A stretch of 14,668 nucleotides of DNA from an uncultured Bacilli bacterium (GCA_934101605.1 CAKORS010000024.1:1-14668); one strand, 5' to 3'; shown: positions 5,409 through 13,197, counted from the first letter of the stretch. Numbers and translations are program-made. Notes: generated from the sequence alone by a model not told the origin.

Positions 5409-6304
5409 ACCTTAATATACCTCCTTACAGCTCTAGCACTACCAAACATACCTACAACCATACCAACTACTAAGATAATTCCTGATGCATAAAATACAAA
5501 AGGCATAGGTTTAACCATTCTTATAACACTTGAGAATAAAACTCCACCTAAACTATTGTATAAAGCAGTATAACCATAAATAACTATAGCAATAGGAATA
5601 ATAGAACCTATAATTCCTAATATAATTCCTTCAAATACAAATGGTAATTTAATTCTATAATTAGAAGCTCCAACAAGTCTCATTATAGAAATCTCTCTTT
5701 TTCTTGAAAATATTGTAAGTTTTATAGTATTTACAATTAAGAAAATCGTAACAAGAACTAAAGCTATAGCAGCTATATATGTAATCTTTTTAATTGAATC
5801 AAACATACTAACCATTTGTTCAACTAACCCTTCACCATATTGAACACTATTAACTCCAGTAATACCCTTTATCTTATCAGCAGTCTTACCTATCTTATTA
5901 ACATCTATAACTTTAATAGTATATGTATCTTTCAAAGGATTTTCATCTTCATCCCATTGAGATAATATCTCTCCAAAAGTATCGTTTTCCTTTTCCATTT
6001 GACTTTTAACATCAGCCTTGCTTTGATAATTGAAACTTTCAACATTATTTATTTTTTTTAATTCAAGTTCAAAATTTTCACGTTCACTATCTTCAACATT
6101 ACTATTTAAAAAAGCAACAATAGTAACATCACCCTCAACATCACTTGCAAAACTCTTAACATTTTCTGAAATAAGAAGTGCAGCAGCAATAATAACAAGA
6201 GTTATTGTAATACAAGATATAGAAGCTAAAGATAAACTAAAATTTCTTACAACACTTTTACATGCATCTCTTAAACTTCTAAAAAAAGTTCTAAATATCT
6301 TCAT
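5405..6304 (-). CDS. ftsX: Cell-division ABC transporter permease FtsX
   Basis: A 299-residue membrane protein with the FtsX plan: a short basic cytoplasmic N-terminus, TM1 (about 22-46), a large extracellular domain (about 47-172), TM2 (about 173-194), then TM3 (about 218-243) and TM4 (about 268-290). The cytoplasmic loop KREISIMRLVGAS (about 202-214) is the conserved FtsX signature. FtsX passes the FtsE ATPase state across the membrane to a peptidoglycan hydrolase. Its ATG (6304) lies inside ftsE, a 14-base overlap, and its TGA stop overlaps the hydrolase start by four bases, so all three are translated as a coupled unit. The stop codon being TGA is evidence for the standard code. Confidence 0.95.
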   Translation of the reverse strand: MKIFRTFFRSLRDACKSVVRNFSLSLASISCITITLVIIAAALLISENVKSFASDVEGDVTIVAFLNSNVEDSERENFELELKKINNVESFNYQSKADVKSQMEKENDTFGEILSQWDEDENPLKDTYTIKVIDVNKIGKTADKIKGITGVNSVQYGEGLVEQMVSMFDSIKKITYIAAIALVLVTIFLIVNTIKLTIFSRKREISIMRLVGASNYRIKLPFVFEGIILGIIGSIIPIAIVIYGYTALYNSLGGVLFSSVIRMVKPMPFVFYASGIILVVGMVVGMFGSARAVRRYIKV

Positions 6305-6989
6305 TTATATACTTCCCCTCTCTATAATCTTTTATCAATCTACCACCTTTTAATACCAATACTCTTTTCTTCATTTCATTAACAATATCTATATCATGAG
6401 TAACCATTAAAATAGTAGTACCATTTTCTTTATTAATCTTATCTAGTATATCCATAATCTCCATACTAATAACAGGATCAAGATTTCCAGTAGGTTCGTC
6501 GCATATCAATATCTTAGGATTATTTACTATAGCACGTGCTATTGCAACCCTTTGTTGTTCTCCTCCAGATAATTTATCAGGATATTCTTTAGTCTTTTCC
6601 TTTAAACCAACCATTTCCAAAACTTTAATAACTCTAGGTCTTATCTTTTTACCTTCAACTCCAGTCGCATCCATCGCAAAAGCAACATTTTCATAAACAG
6701 TTCTCTTAGGTAATAGTTTGTAATCCTGAAAAACAACACCAATTTTTCTTCTTAACTTATAAACATTATAATTTCTAAGCTTACAAACATTAACTCCACC
6801 TAAAGCTATATCTCCAGCAGTAGGTTTTTCTTCACGGTAAAGCATCTTTATTAAAGTAGATTTACCACTTCCAGATCCACCAATAATAAATACAAATTCA
6901 CCCTTTTTTATAGACAAATTAAGATCGTATATTGCCCCAACACCATTAGGGTAAGTCTTAAAAACATTTTTCATCTTAATTATTTCCAC
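6291..6989 (-). CDS. ftsE: Cell-division ABC transporter ATP-binding protein FtsE
   Basis: A 232-residue ABC ATPase with an intact Walker A (GGSGSGKST, 37-45), Q-loop (VFQDYKLLP, about 86-94), signature LSGGEQQR (140-147), Walker B LICDEP (161-166) and H-loop histidine (about 198). The VFQDYKLLP and EKPTAGDI regions and the neighbour ftsX separate it from generic ABC ATPases such as LolD. It powers FtsX to control cell-wall hydrolysis at the septum. The start is GTG 6989, with an AGAGGTG site about nine bases upstream. An internal ATG at 6974 would remove the first strand of the ATPase fold and is less likely. It is the first gene of a three-gene operon. Confidence 0.95.
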   Translation of the reverse strand: MEIIKMKNVFKTYPNGVGAIYDLNLSIKKGEFVFIIGGSGSGKSTLIKMLYREEKPTAGDIALGGVNVCKLRNYNVYKLRRKIGVVFQDYKLLPKRTVYENVAFAMDATGVEGKKIRPRVIKVLEMVGLKEKTKEYPDKLSGGEQQRVAIARAIVNNPKILICDEPTGNLDPVISMEIMDILDKINKENGTTILMVTHDIDIVNEMKKRVLVLKGGRLIKDYREGKYINEDI

Positions 6990-7022
6990 GACTAAAACAC
7001 CTCTTTCTATTTATATAAAATA

Positions 7023-7031
7023 ATTATAACA
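7023..7031 (-). promoter_or_regulatory. Putative extended -10 promoter for ftsE
   Basis: On the minus strand TGT directly precedes a perfect TATAAT (7028-7023). There is no good -35 box 17 bases upstream (TATTAT), so the extended -10 would have to compensate. It sits between the terminator of the surface-protein gene and ftsE; predicted start near 7016, about 27 bases before the GTG. Confidence 0.6.
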
Positions 7032-7052
7032 TGTTTTTCGACAAAATAATAC

Positions 7053-7088
7053 CCAAATAAAAAAATTGCAAAAACTAATGCAATTTTT
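7053..7088 (-). terminator. Intrinsic terminator of the NPFTG surface-protein gene
   Basis: On the minus strand a 10-bp perfect stem (7088-7079 with 7070-7061; arms AAAAATTGCA and TGCAATTTTT) encloses an 8-base loop and is followed by further T residues. The left arm covers the last codons of the gene and the TAG stop lies in the loop. The arms read the same way on the other strand, but no plus-strand gene needs it. Confidence 0.88.
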
Positions 7089-9039
7089 TATTATTTTTAT
7101 CTTTATAATAAATATAAACAACTACAATAAAACTAGACAATACAAACGATATAAAATAATAAATAATATTATCTCCAGTAAAAGGATTAAAAGAAATATC
7201 TTTAGCATAATAATACTCTACTACTAAGTCATCCATTGCAATTCCTTTAATATTCCCTTTAGTATAACTAACTCTATAACCAGATTTTAATAAACTGTCT
7301 AAAGCTTTAGTTTCATAAGACTTACCAACGTAAGTGTTAATAACTTCTGTATTAACTAAAGTTTTTTCATCTAATTTATAATGATTAACATAAATCTTAA
7401 CAGGTATCTTAAAACTAGTTATAACTTCATCACTAGATTCTTTAACAAAACCATTATCCATTATACATTTAATAGATACTTTGTTAATTAAATCCTTAGT
7501 ATAATCTATATCTTTATAAACTAAAGATATATTAATATTAAAATCTTTTTTCAAAGAATCATTATTAGTAATATCATAACTCCAAGTAATTGTCATATTA
7601 TCTTCATCATAAATACCATTATTTAAAGATGATTTCAAAGGATCAATCTTATATGGTAAATAATCCACAATTAAAACTTTGCCATTTCCTATACTACTAA
7701 TATCAATACTTCCATCTATTTTATACTCTACATTATTAACCTTAGATGTTAATATCTTATCTCCTAGTTTAACTATAGAAACATCACTAATATCTTCTCT
7801 TAAATTATAATAATAATTAACAACTATATCATCACTAGTATATTTACCAGTAGCATTATTTGGAAGTTTATCTTTATCCAAAATATAACCATCATATTCT
7901 TTAGGAGTAATAGAATATGTATCCCCTATATCTCCAGATAAAGAATATTCATCTAATAATAAATAATCAGAGTCTTTATACTTATAATAATTTCTAACAA
8001 TTACCTTACCCTCATCACTTGATACTGCATCAAACTGCCAATCTATTTTTCCAACCAAATTTTGGTATTTATCACCAATTTCAGGAAGAACACTAAGAGT
8101 TAATACCAATTTTTTGCTATCTTGATTTGAAAATTCTCCAATAAATATTCCATTTTGAACAATATCAGGACTAGTAATAAAATCATCATATAAAACTTCA
8201 TCTAAATAAGTTATTTTTAATTTAACATATTTTGTTAATAACTCATAAATAAGATCATCATTTTTATAATCCAGAGGCAGTGCCTTTAAATAAATATTCA
8301 CTTTAGAATCAGACTTATTTGAAACAGAAATAATTTGAGTCCTCATAACCTCTGGAACCAAATTCTTAAAATTACTAAATAAATCTATATTGTTACCTCG
8401 TATATTAAACCCTTCATCAAAAGAATTAAAAGTAACATAAGCTATAGATGAATCATTATTTTCAAAATACTTATCAATTCCTAAATCATTATAAGTAATA
8501 TTCCATAAAGATATAGCATCCCCCAAAGCCTGGATCATTTCCATATTTATAGAAATACCAGCATATTTTCCCTTATATTCATTACCAGCATTTGATGAAA
8601 TCTTATATCCATCAGTAAATTTTATAGAACTATTTTTATTTAAAATACCTTTATAGTAATAATAACCATCTTTATAAAACCATTTATTACCATCTACATT
8701 AACTATTATATTATCTATATTTAATAAATTATCATTATCACTCTGAATTAAAGTATCATCTTTATAATCACTACCCCATTTTTTAATAACCTTAATTCTT
8801 ACTAAAGAAGATATATTACCAGTATTTTTTACAACAATATTTTTTTCTATACTATCACCAGGATAAACATTATTAATCAAGTGATAATTAGATTCTATAT
8901 CTCCACTTAACGTTGCCATAGATATTTCATTACTAGTAGAGTCTATCACTTCTCTAATTGCATAACTAACACTAAAAACAAATATAAAAGATACAACAAA
9001 TAAACAAAGACTAAATAAAACATTCTTTACATATTTCAC
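7075..9039 (-). CDS. NPFTG-anchored surface protein with TasA/camelysin-like N-terminus and MucBP-like repeats
   Basis: A 654-residue exported, probably wall-anchored protein. A hydrophobic signal segment (about 5-27) precedes an N-terminal part (about 40-171) whose pattern, LSGDI, then YPGD, KNTGN, VRIKVIKKW, GYYYYKGIL and finally MEMIQA, matches SipW-dependent TasA/camelysin-like beta-sandwich proteins. A second region (about 180-340) ends in DWQFDAV. Two MucBP-like modules follow (about 345-412 and 546-612), each ending in a VxYYY strand, a domain type that binds mucin or glycans in other species. The C-terminus has NPFTG (618-622), a hydrophobic span and a Lys-rich tail: a sortase signal with Asn replacing Leu. 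The start is GTG 9039 behind AGGTGA. Ligand and sortase are not known; no sortase or SipW gene lies in this window. Confidence 0.85.
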   Translation of the reverse strand: MKYVKNVLFSLCLFVVSFIFVFSVSYAIREVIDSTSNEISMATLSGDIESNYHLINNVYPGDSIEKNIVVKNTGNISSLVRIKVIKKWGSDYKDDTLIQSDNDNLLNIDNIIVNVDGNKWFYKDGYYYYKGILNKNSSIKFTDGYKISSNAGNEYKGKYAGISINMEMIQALGDAISLWNITYNDLGIDKYFENNDSSIAYVTFNSFDEGFNIRGNNIDLFSNFKNLVPEVMRTQIISVSNKSDSKVNIYLKALPLDYKNDDLIYELLTKYVKLKITYLDEVLYDDFITSPDIVQNGIFIGEFSNQDSKKLVLTLSVLPEIGDKYQNLVGKIDWQFDAVSSDEGKVIVRNYYKYKDSDYLLLDEYSLSGDIGDTYSITPKEYDGYILDKDKLPNNATGKYTSDDIVVNYYYNLREDISDVSIVKLGDKILTSKVNNVEYKIDGSIDISSIGNGKVLIVDYLPYKIDPLKSSLNNGIYDEDNMTITWSYDITNNDSLKKDFNINISLVYKDIDYTKDLINKVSIKCIMDNGFVKESSDEVITSFKIPVKIYVNHYKLDEKTLVNTEVINTYVGKSYETKALDSLLKSGYRVSYTKGNIKGIAMDDLVVEYYYAKDISFNPFTGDNIIYYFISFVLSSFIVVVYIYYKDKNNKKLH

Positions 9040-9064
9040 ACTACATCACCTATTTTATATAACC

Positions 9065-9073
9065 AGTATAACA
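9065..9073 (-). promoter_or_regulatory. Possible extended -10 promoter for the surface-protein gene
   Basis: On the minus strand TGT followed by TATACT (9070-9065) in the 46-base gap between the second YitT gene and the surface-protein gene. No good -35 box is seen. No terminator lies in the gap, so the gene may also be read through from the prfB-yitT transcript. Confidence 0.42.
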
Positions 9074-9085
9074 CAATATTACAAT

Positions 9086-9943
9086 TTAACTACTAACTTT
9101 TTTTAAATAAATATCTTGCATACCAGTTTCATAACTATCTGATATAAAAACAAATGCATCATTATCTATCTCTTTAATTGCATTCTTTAAAATAAAATAC
9201 TGAGAAGTTGGAACAACACACATAATCATTTTTCTATTTTTATTTAAATACTCACCCTTAACATCATACAAAGTAACATCATGTAATAATTCATCTTTTA
9301 TAAATAAAGTAATTTCTTCATATTTATCACTAATAATATAAAATAATTTATTTTGTGAAATACCAATAAACACTCTTTGACTTATAAAAGTCATAATATA
9401 AATCATAACTATAGCATATAAAACCATATCAAATCCAATTACTATTCCACCAATAAAAACAATTATTGCATTAATTATAAAATTAACCATAGCAACATCA
9501 ACATGCCTTCTCTTTTGAATAATTTGAGCAATAATACCAAATCCACCAGTATTTAAACCAGTTTGATAATTCATACCATTACCAATTCCACTTATTATTC
9601 CTCCAAAAATAACCGCTAATAAAATATTATCTTCAGATAAATGAAAATAACCCACTAAAAATGAAGTTAAATAAACAAATATAGGATAAACTATTGCTAT
9701 ATATAACCCAGCTATAGACTCTTCCTTACCCAAAAATATAAAACTAATAATAACAAGTAATATACAAACAACAAAAATAGTTATAGCAGAATCAATCCCA
9801 AATAATCTCTCTGCTATAATTGCAAGTCCACCTGTTCCACCGGCAACTATATTAAAAGTTCTTATAAATAAATTATATCCAACTGAAGAAATAAGCAATG
9901 AAAGCGTTAAATATAAATATCTAGAAAAATTACTCTTAAACAT
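9086..9943 (-). CDS. YitT-family integral membrane protein (second of a tandem pair)
   Basis: A 285-residue YitT-family protein. The membrane part (about 1-195, five to six spans) contains the paired family motifs GGTGGLAII (about 35-43) and GLNTGGFGIIAQI (about 128-140), each following a helix. The cytoplasmic C-terminal DUF2179 domain (about 200-280) carries the FYIISDKYEEIT and CVVPTSQYFILKNAIKEID stretches. No transport substrate is established for the family. Its ATG is two bases after the TAG stop of the paralogue upstream, with GGTGGAG in that gene's end as ribosome binding site. The two are the same length and clearly related by their shared motifs, as if by tandem duplication, but their sequences have diverged a great deal. 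Confidence 0.92.
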   Translation of the reverse strand: MFKSNFSRYLYLTLSLLISSVGYNLFIRTFNIVAGGTGGLAIIAERLFGIDSAITIFVVCILLVIISFIFLGKEESIAGLYIAIVYPIFVYLTSFLVGYFHLSEDNILLAVIFGGIISGIGNGMNYQTGLNTGGFGIIAQIIQKRRHVDVAMVNFIINAIIVFIGGIVIGFDMVLYAIVMIYIMTFISQRVFIGISQNKLFYIISDKYEEITLFIKDELLHDVTLYDVKGEYLNKNRKMIMCVVPTSQYFILKNAIKEIDNDAFVFISDSYETGMQDIYLKKVSS

Positions 9944-9945
9944 AA

Positions 9946-10803
9946 CTATTCTCCACCCATAACTTCATATGCATCAACAACAGTAAAGAAAGCGTCACTA
10001 TCTATTTCCTTAATACCATTTTTCAATTTAAAATATTCAGAAGTAGGAATAACCGCAAATAAAATATCATGTTTTTTATTCTTTGCAACACCCCTAGCAC
10101 CTATAGTAGTAATACTATGATTTAATTCATTAATAACGTAATCACAAATTTTTTCTTTTTCATCAGTTATAATATAAAAAGCCTTAGATGATGAAATACC
10201 AAGTAAAACCTTATCAGTTAAAATACTTATAATATATAACACAATAATAGAATACATAAACTTAATAGGACCAAATACAAATGCTCCAACTAACACTATA
10301 AAACCATCTACTATAAGCATTGAATTTCCCATAGATATTTTAAAATATTTACTAACTATTTGATTTAATATATCAGTTCCACCAGTAGTAAAACCAGCTT
10401 TGAAAACAAGACCGGTTCCAAAACCATAAAAAATACCTCCAAATAAAGCCATAACAAGTTGATCATCAACAGGGAGACTAATAACATCACTTATAAAAGA
10501 TGTTAAACTAACAAATAAAGGAAACAATAAAGAACCAAGTATTGAAGCCCTTGTCTGTTTCTCTCCTAAAAATAAATAACTAACTAATAATAGTATCAAA
10601 GATGATACAAGTATAAATAAAGAAGGATTAATATCAAAATACTTACTAACTATAATACTTACCCCACTAACACCACCAAAAACAATATCGTTAGGTAAAA
10701 TAAATAAATTAAAACCTATTGCAATAATTAATAAACCTAAAATAAATTGCAAATATCTCTCTAATTTATGTTTTTTATAAACCTTCTTTAATATTTCTTG
10801 CAT
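9946..10803 (-). CDS. YitT-family integral membrane protein (first of a tandem pair)
   Basis: A 285-residue paralogue of the next gene. It has five to six predicted spans in residues 15-200 with the family motifs GGVSGVSII (about 42-50) and GFTTGGTDILNQI (about 137-149), then a DUF2179 domain (about 205-283) with FYIITDEKEKIC and AVIPTSEYFKLKNGIKEID. The very similar ends of the two proteins (both have ...KEIDxDAF near the end) support a duplication. The start ATG 10803 is four bases past the prfB TGA stop and uses AAGGAGAT inside prfB as its ribosome binding site. It is therefore co-transcribed and coupled with release factor 2. Function unknown; membrane location is clear. Confidence 0.92.
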   Translation of the reverse strand: MQEILKKVYKKHKLERYLQFILGLLIIAIGFNLFILPNDIVFGGVSGVSIIVSKYFDINPSLFILVSSLILLLVSYLFLGEKQTRASILGSLLFPLFVSLTSFISDVISLPVDDQLVMALFGGIFYGFGTGLVFKAGFTTGGTDILNQIVSKYFKISMGNSMLIVDGFIVLVGAFVFGPIKFMYSIIVLYIISILTDKVLLGISSSKAFYIITDEKEKICDYVINELNHSITTIGARGVAKNKKHDILFAVIPTSEYFKLKNGIKEIDSDAFFTVVDAYEVMGGE

Positions 10804-10807
10804 TATC

Positions 10808-11900
10808 TCATCTCCTTAAATATGCCTCTATAAACATATCAATATCTCCATCCAAAACTTTAGAAACATTACTTGTTTCAACATTAGTTCTATGATCCTT
10901 TACTAAAGAATAAGGATGCATAACATAACTTCTTATTTGTGAACCAAATTCTATGTTCTTACTTTCTCCTTTAATCTTTGCCATTTCTTGTTCTTTTTTT
11001 TCTATCTCAATAAGTTTAAGTTTATTCTTTAAAATATTAAGAGCTTGTTCCTTATTTTTTAATTGACTTCTTTCATTCTGACAAGTTACTACTATCTTAA
11101 GTGGTAAATAAGTAATCCTAACAGCACTATCAGTAGTATTTACTCCTTGTCCACCAGCACCACTCGATCTATAAACATCAATGTTAATATCTTCATCTTT
11201 AATCTCAACATCAATATCATTAGAAAAAATAGGAGTAACCAAAACCGAAGCAAAAGAAGTATGTCTTTTATTATTAGCATCAAAAGGTGATAATCTAACT
11301 AATCTATGAACACCTTTTTCACACTTTAAATTACCATAAGCATAAGCTCCCTTTACCACAATAGAAGCTTTTTTTATTCCAGCTTCATCTCCATCTTGAT
11401 AATCTATTACTTCTACTTTATAGTTTTTACTAAGTGCCCATCTATTATACATTCTAAAAATCATCATAGCCCAATCACAAGCTTCAGTTCCACCAGCACC
11501 ACTATGAACCTCTAAAATACAATCATTATAATCATATTTACCACTAAATAACATCTTTTTTTCTAAATTCTTTAATCTATCAGAAATAGTATTATAATCT
11601 TCAACTACTAGATCTAATATATCAGAATCAAAATCCTTTTCTAAACCACTTAAAGTTTCTAGATTGTTTTCCACATCTTTTTTTAAATCAACAACTAAAG
11701 AAACTTCATCTTTTAAAGAAGATAATTTTTCTAATACATTCTTAGCATTATCTTTATCTTCCCAAATATTACTAGAATTAACTTTTTCTTCTAATTTTTC
11801 TATTTCTTTTTGTTTATTAAAAACGTCAAAGAAACCTCCATAATTCATCTATTCTTTTATTACAATCCAAATAATTATCCTTTATTTCTTTAAGTTCCAT
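10808..11900 (-). CDS. prfB: Peptide chain release factor 2, with programmed +1 frameshift
   Basis: RF2 recognises UAA and UGA stop codons and releases the finished peptide. The real start is ATG 11900, behind AGGAGG (11911-11906). The first 24 codons (MELKEIKDNY and so on) end at an in-frame TGA, and a +1 shift joins them to the rest, giving 363 residues (E. coli RF2 has 365). The SPF recognition tripeptide is at 204-206 and the catalytic GGQ at 249-251. The apparent ATG at 11848 (MNYGGFF) is only an artefact of reading the downstream frame. Low RF2 means slow decoding of TGA and more shifting, so the gene self-regulates. The gene itself ends in TGA. Two YitT genes follow. The sequence establishes that UGA is a stop codon here. 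Confidence 0.98.
11825..11840 (-). other. Programmed +1 frameshift site in prfB
   Basis: Read on the minus strand: TGG AGG TTT CTT TGA C. CTT (11831-11829) is the slippery leucine codon, TGA (11828-11826) the in-frame stop, C the following base, and the internal Shine-Dalgarno-like GGAGG (11839-11835) lies three bases before CTT. Codon 24 shifts forward one base, skipping the T at 11828, so GAC becomes codon 25. Every part matches the conserved RF2 site of other bacteria (TTT replaces the common TAT before CTT). Confidence 0.98.
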
Positions 11901-11921
11901 AATATCCTCCTAGACATATTA

Positions 11922-11927
11922 AGTATA
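11922..11927 (-). promoter_or_regulatory. Possible -10 box for prfB
   Basis: On the minus strand TATACT (11927-11922) lies just downstream of the preceding terminator. Sixteen bases upstream is TTGTGG, only a half-match to a -35 box and located in the terminator loop. Start of transcription would fall near 11915, leaving a very short leader before the AGGAGG site. Weak support. Confidence 0.35.
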
Positions 11928-11931
11928 ACAA

Positions 11932-11965
11932 AAAAATAAAAATCCACAAATAGATTTTTATTTTT
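11932..11965 (-). terminator. Intrinsic terminator after the thioredoxin-like gene
   Basis: On the minus strand a 13-bp perfect but AT-rich stem (11965-11953 with 11944-11932), with an 8-base loop; the descending arm is itself a T-run (GATTTTTATTTTT), which supplies the U-tract. The left arm overlaps the TAA stop of the thioredoxin-like gene (11960-11958). Confidence 0.85.
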
Positions 11966-12386
11966 TTAAATTAATATAATTACCAACTAAATTATAAACA
12001 TCATTAGTATTTTTAATATCACTACTATTTATAAATACATAACTCGAAAACTCTCCATCTTTAAAGAAAGCTAAAGAAGGATAAACCCCTATTTCTTTAT
12101 CTAATCCTATCTTTTGTAATTCATCATAACTAATAGAAATAACTTTAATACTATATTCATTTGAAAAATCATCAAGTATCTCTCTAAAAGAAGAACAAGC
12201 TTTTGAATCAGCTTTATAAACATATAACATAAAAGACTTATTACTATTTAACAAGCTACTTAAACTTTCACCACTAACATTATTAATACCACTAAAGCCA
12301 TAATATTCATCACTTAAAGAAAATCTTCCAATACATCCCAAAGATAAAATACATAAAAATAAAACAACTACCAAATACTTCTTCAT
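11958..12386 (-). CDS. Exported thioredoxin-fold protein with a single active-site cysteine
   Basis: A 142-residue protein with an N-terminal hydrophobic export segment (about 4-19) ending in SLGC, which is close to a lipobox but not a clean match (the -3 residue is Ser). The rest has thioredoxin-fold order: a strand FMLYVYKAD (52-60), the active-site position as SKAC (61-64), a middle strand KVISIS, and the cis-proline strand VYPSLAFFKDGE (101-112). A normal CxxC would have cysteine at residue 61; here it is serine, leaving only C64. Such proteins often resemble the bacteriocin accessory (PedC-type) thioredoxins, but the family is uncertain. It is probably a reductase-like or a chaperone-like surface protein. 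It is monocistronic: its own promoter lies upstream and a terminator follows. Confidence 0.72.
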   Translation of the reverse strand: MKKYLVVVLFLCILSLGCIGRFSLSDEYYGFSGINNVSGESLSSLLNSNKSFMLYVYKADSKACSSFREILDDFSNEYSIKVISISYDELQKIGLDKEIGVYPSLAFFKDGEFSSYVFINSSDIKNTNDVYNLVGNYINLKK

Positions 12387-12407
12387 AACATTCTCCTATC
12401 ATAAAAT

Positions 12408-12437
12408 ATTGTAACATAAAATAAATTATTGTTTCAA
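12408..12437 (-). promoter_or_regulatory. Putative promoter of the thioredoxin-like gene
   Basis: On the minus strand TTGAAA (12437-12432), an 18-base spacer ending in TGT, and TACAAT (12413-12408), giving an extended -10. The gene starts 22 bases beyond the -10 box, with an AGGAGA ribosome binding site between. Confidence 0.68.
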
Positions 12438-12453
12438 TCAAATATTTAATAAC

Positions 12454-12482
12454 AAAAAAAGCAAACATGTAAATACATGTTT
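12454..12482 (-). terminator. Intrinsic terminator after the uracil-DNA glycosylase gene
   Basis: On the minus strand an 8-bp perfect stem (AAACATGT at 12482-12475 with ACATGTTT at 12470-12463), an ATTT loop, then GC and a run of seven T residues (12460-12454). It begins right after the gene's TAG stop. Confidence 0.92.
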
Positions 12483-12483
12483 A

Positions 12484-13197
12484 CTATTTCAAACCATTCC
12501 ACTTAATTTCTCTTACCCTCTCAAAACTTTCACCTTTAACAAATGAATTTGATACTGGGTGTTTAGCATAAATACAATTTTCTTCCTTAACAAAATCCTT
12601 AACCCTATTTTGAGCATCTACACCAAATAATAACCATTTCATATCAGGATTCACATCAGTCATATAAATAATTACCAAATCCATGAAATCCTTCCAATAT
12701 TTCATATGTGACCCACTAACATTGGGAATCAATGTTAAAGATGAATTTAAAAATATCACACCTTGATCTTCTAAATTATTAAATAATTCACTAGGTTGTA
12801 AAATATCAAACTCTCCATTATTAATATCACATCTCACTTTTGTAATACTAACGTCATTACAATTATTATAAATACAATAAATCTTTTTTAAAATATTCAT
12901 TAAAGAACGATTAACCTTATCATTCCAACTACTTAAAGATCTAACTTCAAATGATCTACCTGTTGCAACTGGTAATATTTGATCTAAATCTTTATAACCT
13001 TGTTTATATGGATCCATTCCCATAAGAACACATTTAGCATTATTTAAATCAGTTTCTAAAAATCTCAATACCTCATCATTTTTAGGATAAAAATCACTAC
13101 CTATCCTATTTCTTACATCCTGTAAAACTTTAATATTATTCTCATTTTCTATAAAATTAATCCAAGAATCATTTACATACTTAGGAATAATATCCAT
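12484..13197 (-). CDS. ung: Divergent family 1 uracil-DNA glycosylase
   Basis: A 237-residue protein with family 1 UDG motifs in order. GMDPYK (60-65) corresponds to the classic GQDPYH, with D62 as the water-activating aspartate. FLNSSLTL (149-156) has N151 for uracil recognition. KHPVSNS (212-218) corresponds to the HPSP loop, with H213 the catalytic histidine, and KWLLFGVDAQ (187-196) matches the strand before it. It excises uracil from DNA as the first step of base-excision repair. Two positions usually invariant differ: Gln to Met and His to Lys in motif A. Activity is therefore likely but unproven. I choose ATG 13197, since the in-frame GTG at 13206 lies inside the AGAGGTGG ribosome binding site. 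The gene has its own promoter and terminator. Confidence 0.87.
   Translation of the reverse strand: MDIIPKYVNDSWINFIENENNIKVLQDVRNRIGSDFYPKNDEVLRFLETDLNNAKCVLMGMDPYKQGYKDLDQILPVATGRSFEVRSLSSWNDKVNRSLMNILKKIYCIYNNCNDVSITKVRCDINNGEFDILQPSELFNNLEDQGVIFLNSSLTLIPNVSGSHMKYWKDFMDLVIIYMTDVNPDMKWLLFGVDAQNRVKDFVKEENCIYAKHPVSNSFVKGESFERVREIKWNGLK

Noticed and set aside
6030..6353. Plus-strand open frame of 107 codons over ftsX and ftsE
   Set aside because: Antisense to two confidently identified genes; no ribosome binding site or known protein pattern.
10808..11848. UGA-as-tryptophan genetic code
   Set aside because: RF2 with frameshift site is present and several genes end in TGA; tryptophan codons seen are TGG.
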